DNA from: Pseudomonadota bacterium
GTDB taxonomy: Bacteria; Pseudomonadota; Gammaproteobacteria; Burkholderiales; Burkholderiaceae_B
Direction: 5' to 3'
NCBI GenBank assembly: GCA_023432075.1
Contig: JAEYVD010000625.1
Coordinates: 1 to 6,335 of the forward strand
DNA length: 6,335 nucleotides
Both the position numbers and the translations under genes were made by a program. Below are positions 5,157-6,335 of this stretch, piece after piece (position 1 is the stretch's first letter; each line of letters begins with the position of its first letter). The notes below the pieces were generated by a model. The model saw nothing but the letters and a program-made list of their open reading frames with translations. It searched no databases and had not been told where the DNA came from.

Positions 5157-5879
5157 ATGACAACCTCCCCCGTCAGTCCGCAAGCCCCTGAGACGCAGCA
5201 TTCCTCCCCGCTGAAGATCGGCGAGCAGCATCCGCAGTTGTTTGCCGTCATCCGGGACAAGCTGCGCGAACGCATCCTGAGCGGCGAATTCACGCCCGGC
5301 GACCGGCTGGTCGAAGGCCGCCTGTCCGAGGAAATGGGCGTTTCCCGCATCCCGGTGCGCGAGGCGCTGCGCGCGCTTGCCGCCGAAGGCCTGGTCACGA
5401 TCGAGCCGCGCCGTGGTGCATCCGTGTCGGTGCTGTCGGACGCGGTGGCCTACGACATGGTGGAAGTGCGCGCCACGCTGGAAGGCTTGAACGCCAAGCT
5501 GGCCGCGCAGCGCCGCGACGAGAAAACGGTGGAGCGCCTGCAGGCCTTCCTGCGCGAGGGCACCGAGGCCGCGCGCGACGAGAAGCTGGACAAGTTTCTG
5601 GCGCTGAACTCGCAGTTCCACGAAATGCTGGCCACGATCGGCGGCAACGTGGTGCTGACCGACCTGATGCGCTCGCTGCGCGACCGCACCGCGCTGCTGT
5701 TCGCCCCTAGCAACATGCGCCGGGCGAAACAGAACTGGGACGAGCATTCGCAGATCCTGAACGCCGTCATTGCCGGTAATGGCGATCTGGCGGCACTCTT
5801 GGCCAGCCAGCACGTGCACAACGCCGCCAAGGCCTATACCGAGGCCCAGCAGCCGCCGCAGCAGGCCTCCGTGGCCTGA
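5157..5879 (+). CDS. GntR family transcriptional regulator, FCD (FadR-type) subfamily, 240 aa
   Basis: Residues about 27-90 are a GntR winged helix: VIRDKLRERILSGEFTPGD, then LSEEMGVSRIPVREALRALA (recognition helix region), then the wing GLVTIEPRRGASV. Residues about 98-230 are an all-helical FCD ligand domain. His155 (QFHEML), His197 (DEHSQIL) and His219 stand where FCD proteins hold a metal ion that helps bind carboxylate effectors. It should bind operators as a dimer and respond to a small organic acid, probably a substrate or product of this locus. An in-frame ATG at 5121 would add 12 residues. I prefer 5157, because codons between the two have A/T-rich third positions unlike the gene, and 5121 lies inside a dyad. 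Neither start has a clear ribosome site. The end is firm; the start is less so. Confidence 0.9.
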   Translation: MTTSPVSPQAPETQHSSPLKIGEQHPQLFAVIRDKLRERILSGEFTPGDRLVEGRLSEEMGVSRIPVREALRALAAEGLVTIEPRRGASVSVLSDAVAYDMVEVRATLEGLNAKLAAQRRDEKTVERLQAFLREGTEAARDEKLDKFLALNSQFHEMLATIGGNVVLTDLMRSLRDRTALLFAPSNMRRAKQNWDEHSQILNAVIAGNGDLAALLASQHVHNAAKAYTEAQQPPQQASVA

Positions 5880-5888
5880 TAGCCGAGC

Positions 5889-5916
5889 GCCGGCGCCGCC
5901 AGGCGCCGGCCTCTTT
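5889..5916 (+). terminator. Terminator hairpin between the convergent GntR and ferredoxin genes
   Basis: A 9-bp perfect GC stem, GCCGGCGCC (5889-5897) and GGCGCCGGC (5902-5910), with a 4-base loop is followed by CTCTTT. It begins 9 bases after the GntR stop. The T-run is weak but the stem is strong. It also lies just past the ferredoxin stop on the minus strand, where no T-run follows, so its action there is less sure. Confidence 0.7.
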
Positions 5917-6260
5917 CATGCCGGCGACGCTTCTACCGGGCCGGGCGCCGCGCCCACCACGATGCCCTTGCCGTTCTGTACCACCCACGACACCTTGACG
6001 TCGCCATTCACGAAGGTCTGGCAGGCCATGCGGTAGCCGGCCTCGAAGTCCTCGGGGCGCAGGTGCTTGCGCTCCTTGGGCTTGATGGCGTCGGTGTTTT
6101 CCAGCCCTTCTTCGATCCGGCACTTGCAGGTGCCGCACAGGCCGCCCCCGCACTTGAACGGGATGCCGCCCTTTTCCTTGAGCGACACGCGCAGCAGGTT
6201 GCTGTTCTCCGGCGCGGTGGCGACCTTGCCGCCGTTGGATATGAACGTGATCTGAACCAT
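5916..6260 (-). CDS. Small [2Fe-2S] ferredoxin, 114 aa
   Basis: A single plant-type [2Fe-2S] domain fills most of the protein. Cys37, Cys42 and Cys45 in KCGGGLCGTC, plus Cys80 in MACQ, are the expected four ligands; Cys47 is an extra nearby cysteine. A Pro/Ala-rich tail follows residue 102. It is a soluble electron carrier, probably between a reductase and an oxygenase or similar enzyme. Its cluster spacing (C-x4-C-x2-C) equals that of the ferredoxin domain in the reductase at the left edge, but the rest of the sequences differ, so they are not recent duplicates. Start ATG 6260-6258 has GGAG 10 bases upstream. It begins 4 bases after the stop of the preceding gene, indicating translational linkage in an operon that continues beyond the right edge. 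Confidence 0.92.
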   Translation of the reverse strand: MVQITFISNGGKVATAPENSNLLRVSLKEKGGIPFKCGGGLCGTCKCRIEEGLENTDAIKPKERKHLRPEDFEAGYRMACQTFVNGDVKVSWVVQNGKGIVVGAAPGPVEASPA

Positions 6261-6264
6261 GTCG

Positions 6265-6335
6265 TCAGTGCTCCGTGGCGCGCACGCCGGACCGCAGCGT
6301 CAGCGTCGACGCCATGCTGCCAAAACGCGTCAGGT
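6265..6335 (-). CDS. C-terminal end (23 codons including stop) of an unidentified gene upstream of the ferredoxin
   Basis: One minus-strand frame is open from the window edge to TGA at 6267-6265, giving a tail that ends LTLRSGVRATEH. Third positions are almost all G or C, as in the neighbouring genes, which supports coding. The ferredoxin ATG follows after 4 bases, and its GGAG ribosome site lies inside this gene's last codons. These features argue for a true operon partner, perhaps the enzyme the ferredoxin serves. Too little sequence remains to name the family. Confidence 0.66.
   Translation of the reverse strand, partial: LTRFGSMASTLTLRSGVRATEH

Noticed and set aside
4072..5160. 362-codon plus-strand open frame overlapping the TauE gene
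   Set aside because: It crosses the intergenic regulatory region and the TauE gene out of frame. Its product is Arg/Ala-rich without membrane or domain pattern, while the TauE frame gives a clear family match.
4256..5398. 380-codon minus-strand open frame
   Set aside because: It is antisense to both the TauE and GntR genes, with shadow-type composition and no domain.
1..6335. CRISPR array, tRNA genes, insertion sequences or phage att sites
   Set aside because: No regularly spaced repeats, cloverleaf-like tRNA sequence, transposase frame or terminal repeat pair was seen on either strand.

Overview
The window is high-GC, densely packed bacterial DNA with strong G/C preference at third codon positions. 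Gene content, sequence style and tight spacing fit a betaproteobacterium of the Alcaligenaceae type (Achromobacter/Bordetella-like). That placement is inferred from style and not proven. The region looks like an accessory catabolic locus: redox enzymes, two membrane transporters and one local GntR-family regulator. No tRNA, rRNA, CRISPR array, insertion sequence or integrase is visible.

Layout, left to right. (1) Positions 1-2403, minus strand: a probable three-gene operon reading leftward. It encodes an aldehyde dehydrogenase, a GlcG/HbpS (DUF336) protein, and the N-terminal part of a [2Fe-2S]/FAD reductase cut by the window edge. (2) Positions 2404-2571: an intergenic region holding the operon's upstream region and a strong hairpin terminator for the next gene. 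(3) Positions 2572-4104, minus strand: a 510-residue polytopic transporter of unknown substrate. (4) Positions 4105-4333: an AT-rich divergent intergenic region crowded with inverted repeats. (5) Positions 4334-5077, plus strand: a TauE/SafE-type membrane protein, followed by a GntR/FCD regulator at 5157-5879. (6) Positions 5916-6335, minus strand: a small [2Fe-2S] ferredoxin preceded by the last codons of an unidentified gene.

Together the genes suggest uptake of an organic substrate, oxidation with electron transfer through [2Fe-2S] proteins, dehydrogenation of an aldehyde intermediate, and possible anion export. The FCD regulator would sense the substrate or a product. The oxygenase or other terminal enzyme that the iron-sulfur proteins would serve is not in the window. 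The palindrome GTATAC occurs three times, only in the intergenic regions before the ALDH operon, the transporter and the TauE gene. This makes it a candidate operator for the local GntR protein.
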